Part shown: positions 34,725-45,828 of the stretch, in pieces | How the letters are laid out: each line of letters begins with the position of its first letter | Numbering within the stretch: position 1 is the first letter of the stretch | Origin: Thinopyrum elongatum | Lineage: Eukaryota; Streptophyta; Magnoliopsida; Poales; Poaceae | NCBI GenBank assembly: GCA_011799875.1 | Contig: CM022303.1 | Coordinates: 277,522,904-277,586,903, forward strand | Direction: 5' to 3' | Length of the DNA stretch: 64,000 nt | Translations under genes and position numbers: made by a program | The notes under the pieces: generated by a model | Databases searched by the model: none | Seen by the model: only the letters and a program-made list of their open reading frames with translations | Told to the model about the DNA's origin: nothing

Positions 34725-35843
34725 TGATTAACCCCCTCGCAAGCACCCGCAACTATGAGAAAAGTATTAAGAATAAATCTAACCATAGCATTAAACTTTT
34801 GGATCCAAATCAGTTCCTTACGGAATAGCGCATAAACTAGGGTTTAAGATTCTGTCACTCTCGCAACCCATCATCTAATAACTACTCGACAATGCATTCC
34901 CTTAGGCCCTAATAAGGTGAAGTGTCATGTAGTCGACATTCACATGACACCACTAAGGGAATCACAACATACATATCATCAAAATATCGAACACATATCA
35001 AGTTCACATGATTACTTGCAACAAGATTTCTCCCGTGACCTCAAGAACAAAAGTAACTACTCAGTAATGATAATCATGCTCAAAATCAGAGGGGTATTAA
35101 ATAGCATAATGGATCTAAACATATAATCTTCCACCAAATAAACCATATAGTAATCAACTACAAGATGTAATCAACACTACTAGTCACCCACAAGTACCAA
35201 TCTATAGTTACGGTACAAAGATTTAACACAAGAGATGAACTAGGGTTTGAGAGGAGATGGTGCTATTGAAGATGTTGATGGAGATTGCCCTCCCCAAGAT
35301 GGGAGAGTTGTTGGTGATGATGATGACGATGATTTCCCCCTCCGGGAGGGAAGTTCCCCCGACGGAATCGCTCTGCCGATGGGCAAAAGTGCTCCTGCCC
35401 AAGTTCCACCTCGAGATGGCGGTGCTTCGTCCTGAAAGTCCTCCCCTTATTTTTTCTAGGTCAAAATGACTTATATACCAGAAGAGGGGCACCGGAGGTG
35501 GGCCGAGGAGGGCACAACCCACCAGGGCGCGCCTGGGCTCCCTGGCACGCCCAGGTGGGTTGTGCCCACTTGGTGGGCCCCCTCTAGTACTTATTGGCTC
35601 CAATAATTCTTATATATTCCATAAAAATTCCTCGTGAAGTTTCAGCTCATTTGGAGTTGTGCAGAATAGGTAGCCTGACGTAGCTTTTTCAGGTCCAGAT
35701 TTCCAGCTGCCGGAATTCTCCCTCTTTGTGTGAACCTTGCATATTATGAGAGAAAAGGCATTAGAACTACTCCAAAAAGAATTATTATGCATAAAAACAT
35801 CATAAATAACAGTAGGAAAACATGATGCAAAATGGACGTATCA
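34725..35843 (-). repeat. E3 3' LTR, inner segment
   Basis: Continues the E3 LTR after E2's target duplication and ends GGACGTATCA at 35843; matches 51614-52717. A TATA-like box reads TGGTATATAA on the minus strand (35471-35480). A GGGCACAACCCACC/GGTGGGTTGTGCCC hairpin lies at 35510-35567; the right LTR has lost one arm through a 15-bp deletion. Confidence 0.85.
35510..35567. repeat. Hairpin in the E3 3' LTR
   Basis: Perfect 14-bp arms (35510-35523 and 35554-35567) continue inward as GGGCG/CGCCC after one mismatch. A related hairpin with 11-bp arms GGTGGGCACAA/TTGTGCCCACC occurs inside E3 at 37980-38043. Confidence 0.7.
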
Positions 35844-37407
35844 ACTCCCCCAAGCTTAGACCTCGCTTGTCCTCAAGCAAAAACCGAAATCGAAAAACAT
35901 GTCCACATGCTTAGAGAGAGAGGTGTCGATAAAAACAAAATACGGACATAGAAGCATCATGTATATTATTATAACAGCAACAAACTTTAACATAGAACTT
36001 TATCATAGAACTTTTATCATATAACTTCTCATGAACAAGTAACAATTCATCACAACATCGAAGTATAAAGCATAAACTCTATTGAATACCAACAAACTAT
36101 GTTTTCAGTCAACTTTGCAACTACAATTCATCATCTTTTCAGGAAGGGTCATGTATCGGAGCCTTTTTGGCAAGTCCACATACTCAACCATCATATAGTC
36201 TTCTATGATTGCTAACACTCACCACATACACATGAGCAAAATGTTTCAACCGGACACATAGAAAGATAGGGGCTTATAGATTCGCCTCCCAACATACTCA
36301 CCTTGAGGGTGATGTCAACAATAATAACTCATGCTACTCATAACCAACTGCATATATGTGCCTAGATCTTTCCTCATCACATGATGCTTGCCAAAAGAGA
36401 AAATAAAAAGGAATAGAGAGAAGAACTTTGACTCTTGCATAAAAGTAAAACATAGGCCCTTCGCAGAGGGAAGCAGAGGTTGCCATGCGCATATTTGTTT
36501 GTATGCTCAATCTCTTAGTGGAAAAGAACATCATGTTATATTGCCCCTTATGATAGCAACCTTTATTATGCAGTCTGTCGCTTTTATTCTTTGCCATCAC
36601 AAGTTCATACAACGCTCAATTTTCTCTTATACTAAATGATCCAACACTTTTAGAAGCAATTTTTATTGCCCTTTTTGCATCGATGATAACTTACTTGAAG
36701 GATCTTACTCAATCCATAGGTAGGTCTGGTGGACTCGCAAAATAAGATTTGGGTTTAAAGGTTTTTGCATGCACAAGTAGTATCTCTACTTAGTGCAGAA
36801 TTTTTGGCTGGCAAAGATGGGGGCAAGCACCACATGTTAAAGGATCTATGACAATATAACTTCTATGTGAATATGAACAAACATAAATCATTACATTGTC
36901 TTCCTTGTCCAACGTCAACAATTTTGGCATATAATATTTTGATGGGGGCTCACAATCACAAAAGATGTCCAAGATAGTGTATTTGCATGTGAATCTTCTC
37001 TTCCCTTATTAATTCTTTCATGAATTGCATCATTGACCAATGCTATGTTTGTCAATCTCCAATAAAATTTTCTACTCATACTCTTCCTTATGTGATGTCA
37101 TTACTTACCATAAAATTAGCATATGATCTTTTTCATTTATTTCCTTTCTTTTTATTGAACATGAAAGTAAAGAAAACAAAACTCAAACTAAACTTTATTA
37201 TATATATCTTGCACACGATTACAAAGATAGATCACTAAGAAAACACTCAAAAAGAAAGGATCGAACTAAACTTTTATTCATCTAAAGCAAAATATAACTA
37301 TAGATCGAACTAAGATAAGTAAAGGCAAAAGATAGTGGAGGTGATACGATACCGGGGCACCTCCCCCAAGCTTGGCACAAGCCAAGGGGAGTGCCCATAC
37401 CATGAAC
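35844..37407 (-). other. E3 non-coding 3' region with polypurine tract
   Basis: On the minus strand GCTTGGGGGAGT directly precedes the LTR (35844-35855) and is the polypurine tract; a second copy, CAAGCTTGGGGGAGGTGCC, lies at about 37359-37377 next to the coiled-coil frame. The rest is AT-rich with no coding signal. Confidence 0.7.
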
Positions 37408-37857
37408 TCAAGTCTCCTTTGGTGATGAAGAAGGAGGTGGTGGTGATGAAGTAGAGGGTTTGTCTTTCTTCCTTAGCTTACGCTTGAGGACGGAATTTTC
37501 CTCCTTTAAATCACCGATCTCCTGCTCGAGCTCTACTATCCTTTTGCATAATTCTTGCTTGTTTTCCTGCAAGAGACGAAAAGGGATAAACTGGACCTTA
37601 GGTTTCTTTGCTTTACTGGGGAGACTTGATTTCTTGAATTCCACGTGCATGTCCCCAGGTTGAGGCAATGGAAATTCAGCTTCGTCTGAGCTTGTCTCCT
37701 CCTCCCTTTTAGGGTCATAGTCTTCCTCTTCCTCCGAAGTCCAGCTATAGTGTTCCACATCCCCATAAACCTTGGGGTTTGCGATATAATCAGCAACATA
37801 GCTCTCACCCTTCGAGTCTTGGGATGACATATTTTCAGATCTGTCAGAAAATAGCAA
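37408..37857 (-). CDS. Small coiled-coil protein downstream of pol in E3
   Basis: An intact frame of 149 codons; a second in-frame Met nine codons in may be the true start (Met-Ser-Ser-Gln-Asp-Ser). The N-terminal half is acidic with Tyr-Val-Ala-Asp-Tyr and Trp-Thr-Ser-Glu-Glu-Glu. The second half is a predicted coiled coil ('CKRIVELEQEIGDLKEENSVLKRKL'-like heptads), followed by a basic patch and a Ser/Pro tail. It lies after integrase and before the 3' LTR, where Athila-type elements carry extra frames. I do not know its function. Its openness contrasts with the heavily broken gag-pol of the same element. Confidence 0.55.
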   Translation of the reverse strand: MLFSDRSENMSSQDSKGESYVADYIANPKVYGDVEHYSWTSEEEEDYDPKREEETSSDEAEFPLPQPGDMHVEFKKSSLPSKAKKPKVQFIPFRLLQENKQELCKRIVELEQEIGDLKEENSVLKRKLRKKDKPSTSSPPPPSSSPKET

Positions 37858-38169
37858 GGGAAAGAAAATAGAAGATTTCTCCGCGATACGGTGGTCAATA
37901 GGTTCGGGGGGTATATAAAGATTTTTTTATCTTGGGAAACAAGAAAACGGAAGTAAAACGGAGTCCGAAAGGTACCCGAGGTGGGCACAACCCACCTAGG
38001 CGCGCCTGGCAAGCAAGGCATGCCCTGGCGTCTTGTGCCCACCAGGGGTGCCTTCCTGGTTGTTTCTTATTTTCCTATTTTTTGTTATATTCCAAAACTG
38101 ACAAAAAATATTTTTACGGATTTTTCGGAGTCCGTTTACTTACCGTATCATGTACCTCCTCTTTTTCAG
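37858..38169 (-). other. Spacer between E3 pol and the coiled-coil frame
   Basis: Non-coding. Contains the 37980-38043 hairpin related to the LTR hairpin. Confidence 0.5.
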
Positions 38170-41100
38170 TTATTCTGGAGTGTTCCAGAAGGTTTCCTTT
38201 ATATGTTCTTCCGGTGTCATAATTTGGATAATATTGCTTTCAACATTAATGGGCATACCTGAGATATAATGTTTTCTTCATTGCCCATTAACAACCTTCG
38301 GGTTAGTACCTTCGGCATTATTTATCTTGATGGCTCCGGATCAATAAACCTCCTCGATAACATTGGGTCCTTCCCATTTGGAGAGGAGTTTTCCTGCAAA
38401 GAATCTGAAACGAGAGTTGTACAAAAGAACATATTCTCCAACTTTGAACTCACGCTTTTGGATTCTTTTGTCATGCCATCTTTTAACTTTTTCTTTAAAT
38501 AACTTGGCATTTTCATAGGCTTGGGTTCTCCATTCATCTAGTGAGCTAATATCAAATAACCTCTTTTCACCGGCAAGTTTGAAATCATAGTTGAGTTCTT
38601 TAATTGCTCAATATGCTTTATGTTCTAACTCAAGAGGCAAATGACAAGCTTTTCCATAAACCATTTTATACAGAGACATACCCATAGGATTTTTATAGGG
38701 ATAATTAACTTTATGCCCCTAGTTGGGTCCCACTCGTCTGTTTTACCCCTAGTTTCAGAAACTCACCTGTTCAGTCCAAGCCACTTTGCAATTCTTATGC
38801 TTTTGCCCTTTGACCCTTTGACCGTCACTTTGAAAAATTCATAACAAATTCATACTAACTCAGAAAAATTCAAATAAGATATCAAAATGTTCAGAAAAAC
38901 ATCACCTATATGTGCATGTCATTTTCATTCTTGATAAAAGTGTTGGAATGTCCCCATCTCAGTTTTAGCTCATATGCTCTTAGCATGAACAGTAAAATCT
39001 AAAAAAATTCAAAAAAATCTAAAAAATTTGGTTGAAAACATTGACCAATGTTTTGAGTGCTTGCCAAGTTTCATAATGGAATGACATTTGTGGAGGTCGT
39101 GGCCAAAAAAAGAAAATCAAAGCTCCAAAAATTCTTTTTTTTGCCACGACTTCCACGAATGTCATTCCATTATGAAACTTGGCAAGCACTCAAAACATTG
39201 GTCAATGTTTTCCACCAATTTTTTTTAGATTTTTTTAGATTTTACTGTTCATGCTAAGAGCATATGAGCTAAAACGGAGATGGGGAATTTCCAACACTTT
39301 TGTCAAGAATGAAAATGACATGCGCATATAGGTGATGTTTTTCCAAACATTTTGATATCTTATTTGAATTTTTCTGAGTTAGTATGAATTTGTTATGAAT
39401 TTTTCAAAGTGACGGTCAAAGGGTCAAAGGGCAAAAGCATAAGAATTGCAAAGTGGCTTGGACTGAACAGGTGTGTTTCTGAAACTAGGGGTAAACAGAT
39501 GAGTGGGACCCAACTAGGGGCATAAAGTTAATTATCCCATTTTTATATGTTGTTCTATAAGCTCAAAGTGCATCATCTAACTTCTTAGACCAATTCTTTC
39601 GGGACCTATTGACAGTTTTTTGTAATATTAATTTTATTTCTCTATTGGTAAGTTCAACTTGACCACTAGACTGAGGATGATAAGGTGATGCAATTCTATG
39701 GTTAACATCATATTTAGCAAGCATTTTACGGAAAGCACCATGAATAAAATGTGAACCACCATCAGTCATTAAATATCTAGGGACTCCAAACCTTGGGAAA
39801 ATGACTTCCTTAAGCATTTTAATAGAGGTGTTGTGATCAGCACTACTAGTTGGAATAGCTTCTATCCACTTAGTAACATAATCAACAGCAACCAAAATAT
39901 GTGTATACCCATTAGAGGAAGGAAAAGGTCCCATGTAATCAAATCCCCATACATCAAATGGTTCAACAGCAAGAGAATAATTCATAGGCATTTCCTGACG
40001 CTTACCAATATTACCAATTCTTTGACATTCATCACAAGATAAAACAAACTTACGGGCATCCTTGAAGAGAGTAGGCCAATAAAAACCAGATTGCAATACC
40101 TTGTGAGCAGTTCTATCTCCCGCATGATGTCCTCCATAAGCTTCGGAGTGACATTTTCGTAGGATTTGTCCCTGTTCATGCTCAGGTACACAACGTTAAT
40201 AATACCATCTACTCCTTCTTTATAAAGATGTGGGTCATCCCAAAAGTAATGTCTTAAATCATAGAAGAATTTTTTTTCTTTTGTTGGTATGTGAAGCTAG
40301 GTGGTATATATTTAGCAACAATATAATTGGCATAGACAGCATACCAAGGAGTGTTATGATAAACATTTATTGCAGCTAATTGTTCATCAGGAAAATTATC
40401 ATTAATAGGTTGTGGGTCATCAAGAATATTTTCTAACCTAGACAAGTTATCAGCCACGGGGTTCTCAGCTCCCTTTCTATCAGTGATATGTAAATCAGAT
40501 TCTTGTAACAAAAGAACCCACCTAATGAGTCTAGGTTTAGCATCCTTCTTTTCCATAAGATATTTTATAGCAGCATGATCGGTGTGAACAGTCACTTTAG
40601 AATCAACAATGTAAGATCTAAATTTATCACAAGCAAACACAACTGCTAAAAATTCTTTTTCAGTAGTAGCATAATTTCGTTGAGCACTATCCAGAGTTTT
40701 ACTAGCATAATGAATAACATTTAATTTCTTATCGACTCTTTGTCCTAGAACACCACCAACAGCATAATCACTAGCATCACACATAATTTCAAAAGGCAAG
40801 TTCCAATCAGGTGGTTGAACAATAGGTGCAGAAATCAAGGCTTTCTTAAGTGTTTCAAAGGCTTCTACACAATCATCATCAAAAACAAATGGAACATCCT
40901 TTTGTAAAAGATTTGTAAGAGGCCTAGAAATTTTAGAGAAGTCTTTAATAAACCTCCTATAGAAACCAGCATGACCGAGGAAACTATGAATACCTTTGAT
41001 ATCTTTAGGGCATGGCATTTTCTCAATTGCATCAACTTTAGCTTTATCCACCTCAATACCTCGTTCAGAAATTTTAAGTCCCAAGACAATACCTTCATTA

Positions 41101-42138
41101 ACCATAAAGTGGCACTTCTCCCAATTCAAGACGAGATTAGTTTGCTCGCATCTCTGCAAAACTCGATCAAGGTTGCTCAAGCAATCATCAAAAGAAGTTC
41201 CGTAAACAGAAAAATCATCCATGAAAACCTCAACAATCTTTTCACAAAAGTCAAAAAATATAGCAGTCATACATCTTTGAAAGGTAGCAGGTGCATTGCA
41301 TAAACCAAAAGGCATACGTCTATAAGCATAAGTTCCAAAAGGGCAAGTAAAGGTGGTTTTCTCTTGATCAGGTTGTGAGACAGGTATTTGAGAAAAAATG
41401 GAATATCCATCAAGAAAGCAAAAAAATTGTGTGCTTTGATAGTCTTTCTAACATTTGATCAATAAAAGGCAGAGGGTAATGATCTTTTCTAGTAGCTTTA
41501 TTTAGTTTTCTAAAATCAATGACCATTCTGTAGCCAGTAACAATTCTTTGTGGAATAAGTTCATTCTTATCATTAGGAACAACGGTAATACCTCCCTTTT
41601 TTGGGACACAATGAACGGGACTTACCCATCTACTATCAGCTATGGGATAGATTATACCTGCTTCCAGAAGCTTCAGTATTTCTGATCTTACCAATTCTTT
41701 CATTTTAGGATTTAAACGTCGTTGGTGATCAACAACGGGTTTAGCATCAGGCTCCATATTAATTTTATGCTGACAGAGAGTGGGACTAATGCCCTTTAAA
41801 TCATCAAGAGTATATCCAATGGCAGCTCAATGCTTCTTTAGAACCTTCAATAATCTTTCTTCTTCATGTTCTGAAAGGTTAACACTAATAATAACTAGAT
41901 AAATCTTTTTCTCATGGAGATAAGCATATTTCAAAGTGTCTGGCAATGGTTTTAATTCAAACACAGGATCACCTTTAGGTGGAGGAGGACCTCCTAGAGT
42001 TTCAATAGGCAAATTGTGTTTAAGCAGAGGACGTTGTTCAAAGAAAATCTTATCTATTTCATTTCTTTCATGCAGATGCATATCATTTTCGGGGTCTAGC
42101 AGATATTGTTCTAGTGGATCGGTAGGAGGCACAACAAT
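38170..42138 (-). pseudogene. E3 pol (RT, RNase H, integrase), broken and interrupted by a MITE
   Basis: Reading leftward from 42138: a linker starting 'VPPTDPLEQYLL', RT fingers ('WVSPVHCVPKKGG', about 41630-41590), the RT catalytic block 'FMDDFSVYG' (about 41235-41205), RNase H with '[14 protein letters not shown]' (about 40785), integrase zinc finger 'CDECQR' (about 40030), and the catalytic Asp, Asp, Glu in 'FDYMGPFP', 'MTDGGSHF' and 'QVELTNRE' (39950-39640). The integrase C-terminus resumes beyond the MITE (38697 down to TAA 38170). Breaks are TGA 41827-41829, frameshifts near 41420, 40260 and 40170, TGA 39563-39565, the MITE, and TGA 38278-38280. Clearly inactive. Confidence 0.85.
38698..39538. 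mobile_element. Fold-back Mutator-like MITE, 841 bp, 9-bp TSD
   Basis: The element is almost one large inverted repeat: arms of about 400 bp, starting GGGATAATTAAC and ending GTTAATTATCCC, meet at a loop of about 40 bp near 39100-39142. ATTTTTATA is perfectly duplicated at 38689-38697 and 39539-39547. Nine bases is the Mutator target size. It carries no coding frame. It interrupts the integrase of E3 (...Tyr-Lys-Asn | Pro-Met-Gly-Met...), so it is younger than E3. Confidence 0.9.
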
Positions 42139-43048
42139 TGTCGCGGGAAACCACGGCCACCTATGGGATCAGGAGGCCCCTTGCTGGTTCGGAAGGGGGC
42201 GTTGCGTTGCACAAAGAGCAGACGAGCGTGTGGTAGCATGGTAGAGATCACACATGCATTTTTACCCAGGTTCGGGCCACCGTGAGGCGTAAAACCCTAC
42301 TATTGCTTTGGTGGATTGATGGTGGAAAGGTGGTGGTGGAGCATAGTACACTTGCCCGGCAAGGGTTGCCTCAGGGCGGCAGTGGCTATGCGCGTATGGG
42401 GGTCTGAGTTATCCAACCTTCTAACCCTCTCTACGGTTGCCATGGGCCTCCTTTTATAGATTAAGGGGTCACCACAATGGCAAAACAGTCATTATGCACT
42501 GATAAGATAGCAAACAGTGCTATCATACCTAACTCTGCGGGCTGACAGGGCGCATTAAATGCACCGCTCAACGTCGCATCATTGGTTGCCCGGCAAGGCT
42601 TGCCAGGCTATCTCGCCAGCTTCACGCCTGCTCAATTGACACACCGCATGACGGGTGTCATCTGCAGGTGTTTCCTGTAGGGAGAGGTAGCCATGTGGTG
42701 AATGGCTGCCACTTAGTCACTCCGCGGTTTGACACCGCACTGATTGACGACGTGGGTCGTGGTGGAGTAGTTGGTGAGGTGATTTTGCGTCCGTGTGCCC
42801 CGGTAGGCCCTGCCGGGACGTCTTGGACATCGTCTTCCGGGGGTGGCCTCGCCCCTTGCCGAGCTCGCCTGCCCGGCAAAGGAGGCCCTTCTCCTGATGG
42901 TGCCTTGCTTCGTTGGCTTGATCTTGGTCCCTCTTGATCTGCATGTTTGGCTCTTTGATGATCTTCGTCTCTTGTATTCTGGCACGGCCTTGGCGTGTCC
43001 GTGCACGAGTCAGGGGAAAATACATGCCCCTGTTTGTTTTCCCTGACA
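42139..43048 (-). repeat. E5 3' LTR (left copy)
   Basis: Begins TGTCGCGGG and ends CCCTGACA on the plus strand. Rich in GCCCGGCAAG/CTTGCCGGGC inverted pairs; the main palindrome is at 42588-42608, with one mismatch in this copy. Confidence 0.85.
42588..42608. repeat. 21-bp palindrome in the E5 LTR
   Basis: Arms GCCCGGCAAG and CTTGCCGGGC surround a single G. It is perfect in the right LTR (49027-49047); here one G is A. Confidence 0.7.
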
Positions 43049-43116
43049 TAAGCCCCCGGGCCTGAGCCATACGTGTCGCATGGCACGTTGGGTTAGGTCC
43101 CAAAAAAGTGCACGGG

Positions 43117-43287
43117 CACGTGGCAGGAGTGGGCTGCGCATGCCGTTTTGCCAAGGTGACTAGTCAATCCAACATCCACTTCACACAATTACTGCACATC
43201 GTGGGGCCGTGGGACCGTTGCAGTTGAGGTAAAAACGGTAACTTTCTGAAGCATCGTGCCTTTGTTCCGCATTTCCCTCTTTAAAAA
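43117..43287 (+). promoter_or_regulatory. Probable promoter of the antisense gene in E5
   Basis: A G-box (CACGTGGC, 43117-43124) and a TATA-like TTTAAAAA (43280-43287) lie 316 and 153 bp before the ATG at 43440, on the strand opposite to the retroelement. A pyrimidine-rich leader follows. The functional claim is inference. Confidence 0.4.
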
Positions 43288-45193
43288 CAGGGAAAAGCGG
43301 AGCGGCACGGTTCACCTGTTGCTCGTCTCGCTCCCCCATCTTCTTCCGCAAGTCAATCGACGGTTCCCCCCTTTCTCTTTCCCGTCCGCCGCCGCCCTTT
43401 TCACTGAATCCCTTCCCCTTCCGTATCGCCTCCGCGGAAATGGGGAAGAAACCCGCAGAGAAGGTAAAGCAGACGGCCGCGACGAAGGAAGTCACCGCCG
43501 AGGAGGGCAAGAGGGCGGCGGAGCTGAACAAGAAACGGAGGGGAGATGTCATCTTCATTCCGTCAACCTTGAGTGGCCCAGTTCTTCAAGCGAGGTATGG
43601 GTATCTGTGGGGGAGGCCGGTCCCAAAAGGGCATGGAGCGCCCGTAGTTTATGCGGTGGGGAAGGAAGATCCGCCGGACTCATATCACTTTTTCTGTGCT
43701 TACTTTATCTGCGGCCTCTGTCCCCCCTTCTCCGAATTCTTTGAGGCAATCATGAATATCTATGGATTCCACCTCCTCAACTTCACGCCAAATGCAATGG
43801 CAACCATGGCCATCTTCGCGCATTTGTGCGAGAATTTTGTTGGAGTTAGGCCCAATGTGGATCTGTTCCGGCATTATTTCGTTCCGCGGGTGGAGAACAA
43901 GGGCCACCGCTCCGGAAACATTAGCTGGATGTCACGGGTGGCGAGGAAGCTTTGGGATTACATCCCTGGGAGGCAGCTTGAGAGGTGGGACGAATGGAGG
44001 GGAGATTGGTGTTGGGTTCAAGATAAGGAAGCCCCCGAGTTTTGCGAAGCACGGAAGGAATGTGTTGAGCGCGGTAAGGAATGGAGTGCCTAGGGCCTCA
44101 CTGAGGATAGGCTGCGCCCTGCAATCAACAGGATTACCCGTTTGAAGGCTGTTGGGCTTACCATTGAGTACGCAGGATCAGATTTTCTCCTCCGCCGCAT
44201 CTTGCCGTTGCAGGAGAGGGATAGACCCGCCTGGCTGTATGGAGATGCTGCCGACAGGATGAGGCTGCTCCCAGGGTTGCTTAACAACCTGTCAGTTTAC
44301 GGCCACAGCTGGTTGTGCGACCAACTGTTCGGCCACTTCGAGCTGTTCAAACTCCCGGCAACCGTCATCCCCATGAACATCAACTCTGCCCGGGATCAGA
44401 TACTAAAATGGATGCCGGACCGTAATGCCGAAGGGGTAGCGAGTACCTGGCAGCTACCTACCCTGGATGAAGAGCTCCAGTGGTCAAACACCCTGGTGGA
44501 GAAGGCCACCAGGGTTGAAACGGGGATGTACAAACACACCTCCTCCGTGGAGGTGGCGTATATCTTGAGGAGGGTCGAGGAGCACAAGGCGGCCCGCCTC
44601 GTGGAGATGGCAAAGGCCACGAAGGCTGGGAAGGGCAAGGGAAAAGCTGAGGATGAGAGTTCTTCCCATGACGGCAGCGAGGCGCAGGCCACAGAAGGGG
44701 CTGCCAGGGAAGAGCTTGCCGGGGATAACCTTGCCGGGCTGGAGACCCAAGCCGCGGCAGCAACGAAGTTCCAGGAGGAGGAGGATGTTGGCGAGGTGGC
44801 GGAGCTTGGGGAGGAGTGGTTGGCGGCTGGGCCTCAAGCCCCCGAGCAAGTCCCAGACCAGCGCACCCGTAAGCGCGCCGGCAACCGAGGGGCGGTGGTC
44901 TCCAACCCAGCGCCAGCCGCCAAGAAGGTGAAGAAGACCACCACCAAGCCCACCAAGGTTGAGGTGGCGTGCCGCCAGTCTCCCTGCTTTGCTCGGACCA
45001 AGGTTCCCTTCGCCAAGCAATCTGCGGGCACGGAAACGAATTCCAGCTCCCAATCTGGCTCGGGCTCCTCATAGAGCTTGTCTTCCCCGGAGCCCCCGGC
45101 ACCGCGCCAGGCTGTCCCTCCCCCTCCAAAGAGAGGAAGGGACTCACTGCCTCCCATGGAGTTTAATTTGAACTCCATGCTTATCGCAGAAGA

Positions 45194-45298
45194 GTAAGGA
45201 AGATCTTTCCTGCCCTTCCAAAGCTCTCTCTCTCTCTCTCTTTCTCTTTTGCTTGATTACCTTTGCTGACTGACTTTTTGTTTTGCTGTTGCTGGCAG
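45194..45298 (+). other. Intron 1 of the antisense gene
   Basis: 105 bp, donor GTAAGG, then a long pyrimidine tract including a (CT) run at 45224-45240, acceptor GGCAG. Its length is a multiple of three and the frame is preserved. Confidence 0.75.
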
Positions 45299-45720
45299 GG
45301 AGGTGGAGGAAGACACGGAGACCTTGGTCCACCGCCCACGGAAGAGACTCCGTCGTCTCGGGTCATTGCAGGGCGCGGCGAGCTCAGCCTTGGTGGGGAG
45401 CGATGCAGAGGATCTCGGGTCGAGCCCCCAGTCCAGCCCCCGGCCCAGGGGCGGGAATTTGGCACCACCCGCCGAAGGCGACGAAGGTGACCTCCCAGTT
45501 TCTCCGGGCAGAGGAGGAGGCGAGATGGTGCAGAACGAGCCCCCCCCCCCAGAGGGGCGCACTTCCCCCGCCACCCGAGCCGAAGGGATCCCCACGGAAC
45601 CTTCCGCGGATGAGGTCGCGCAGAAGGCTGCCACGATTACCATGGCAGAGGGCAAAGTTCACGGCCCGGCAACAGATGTTGCCGGGGAAACTGAGATTCC
45701 TGCCCGGCAGATTTCCCCAG

Positions 45721-45828
45721 GTGCTCCACTTATTCCTTTTCTTCTTTTCTTGTTCTGACCATTTCTCTTGATTCCCCAATTGCTTGAATTTCCGTTTCTT
45801 CGTTGTTCGTTGGTTTCCTTATCCGCAG
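45721..45828 (+). other. Intron 2 of the antisense gene
   Basis: 108 bp, donor CAG|GTGCTC, T-rich body, acceptor CCGCAG. The codon split by it restores to GAT (Asp). Confidence 0.7.

Noticed and set aside
43440..45074. Host gene captured by a retroelement (transduction)
   Set aside because: The first domain is the gypsy-associated type already known from retroelements, so capture from the host is not needed; a search could still show otherwise.
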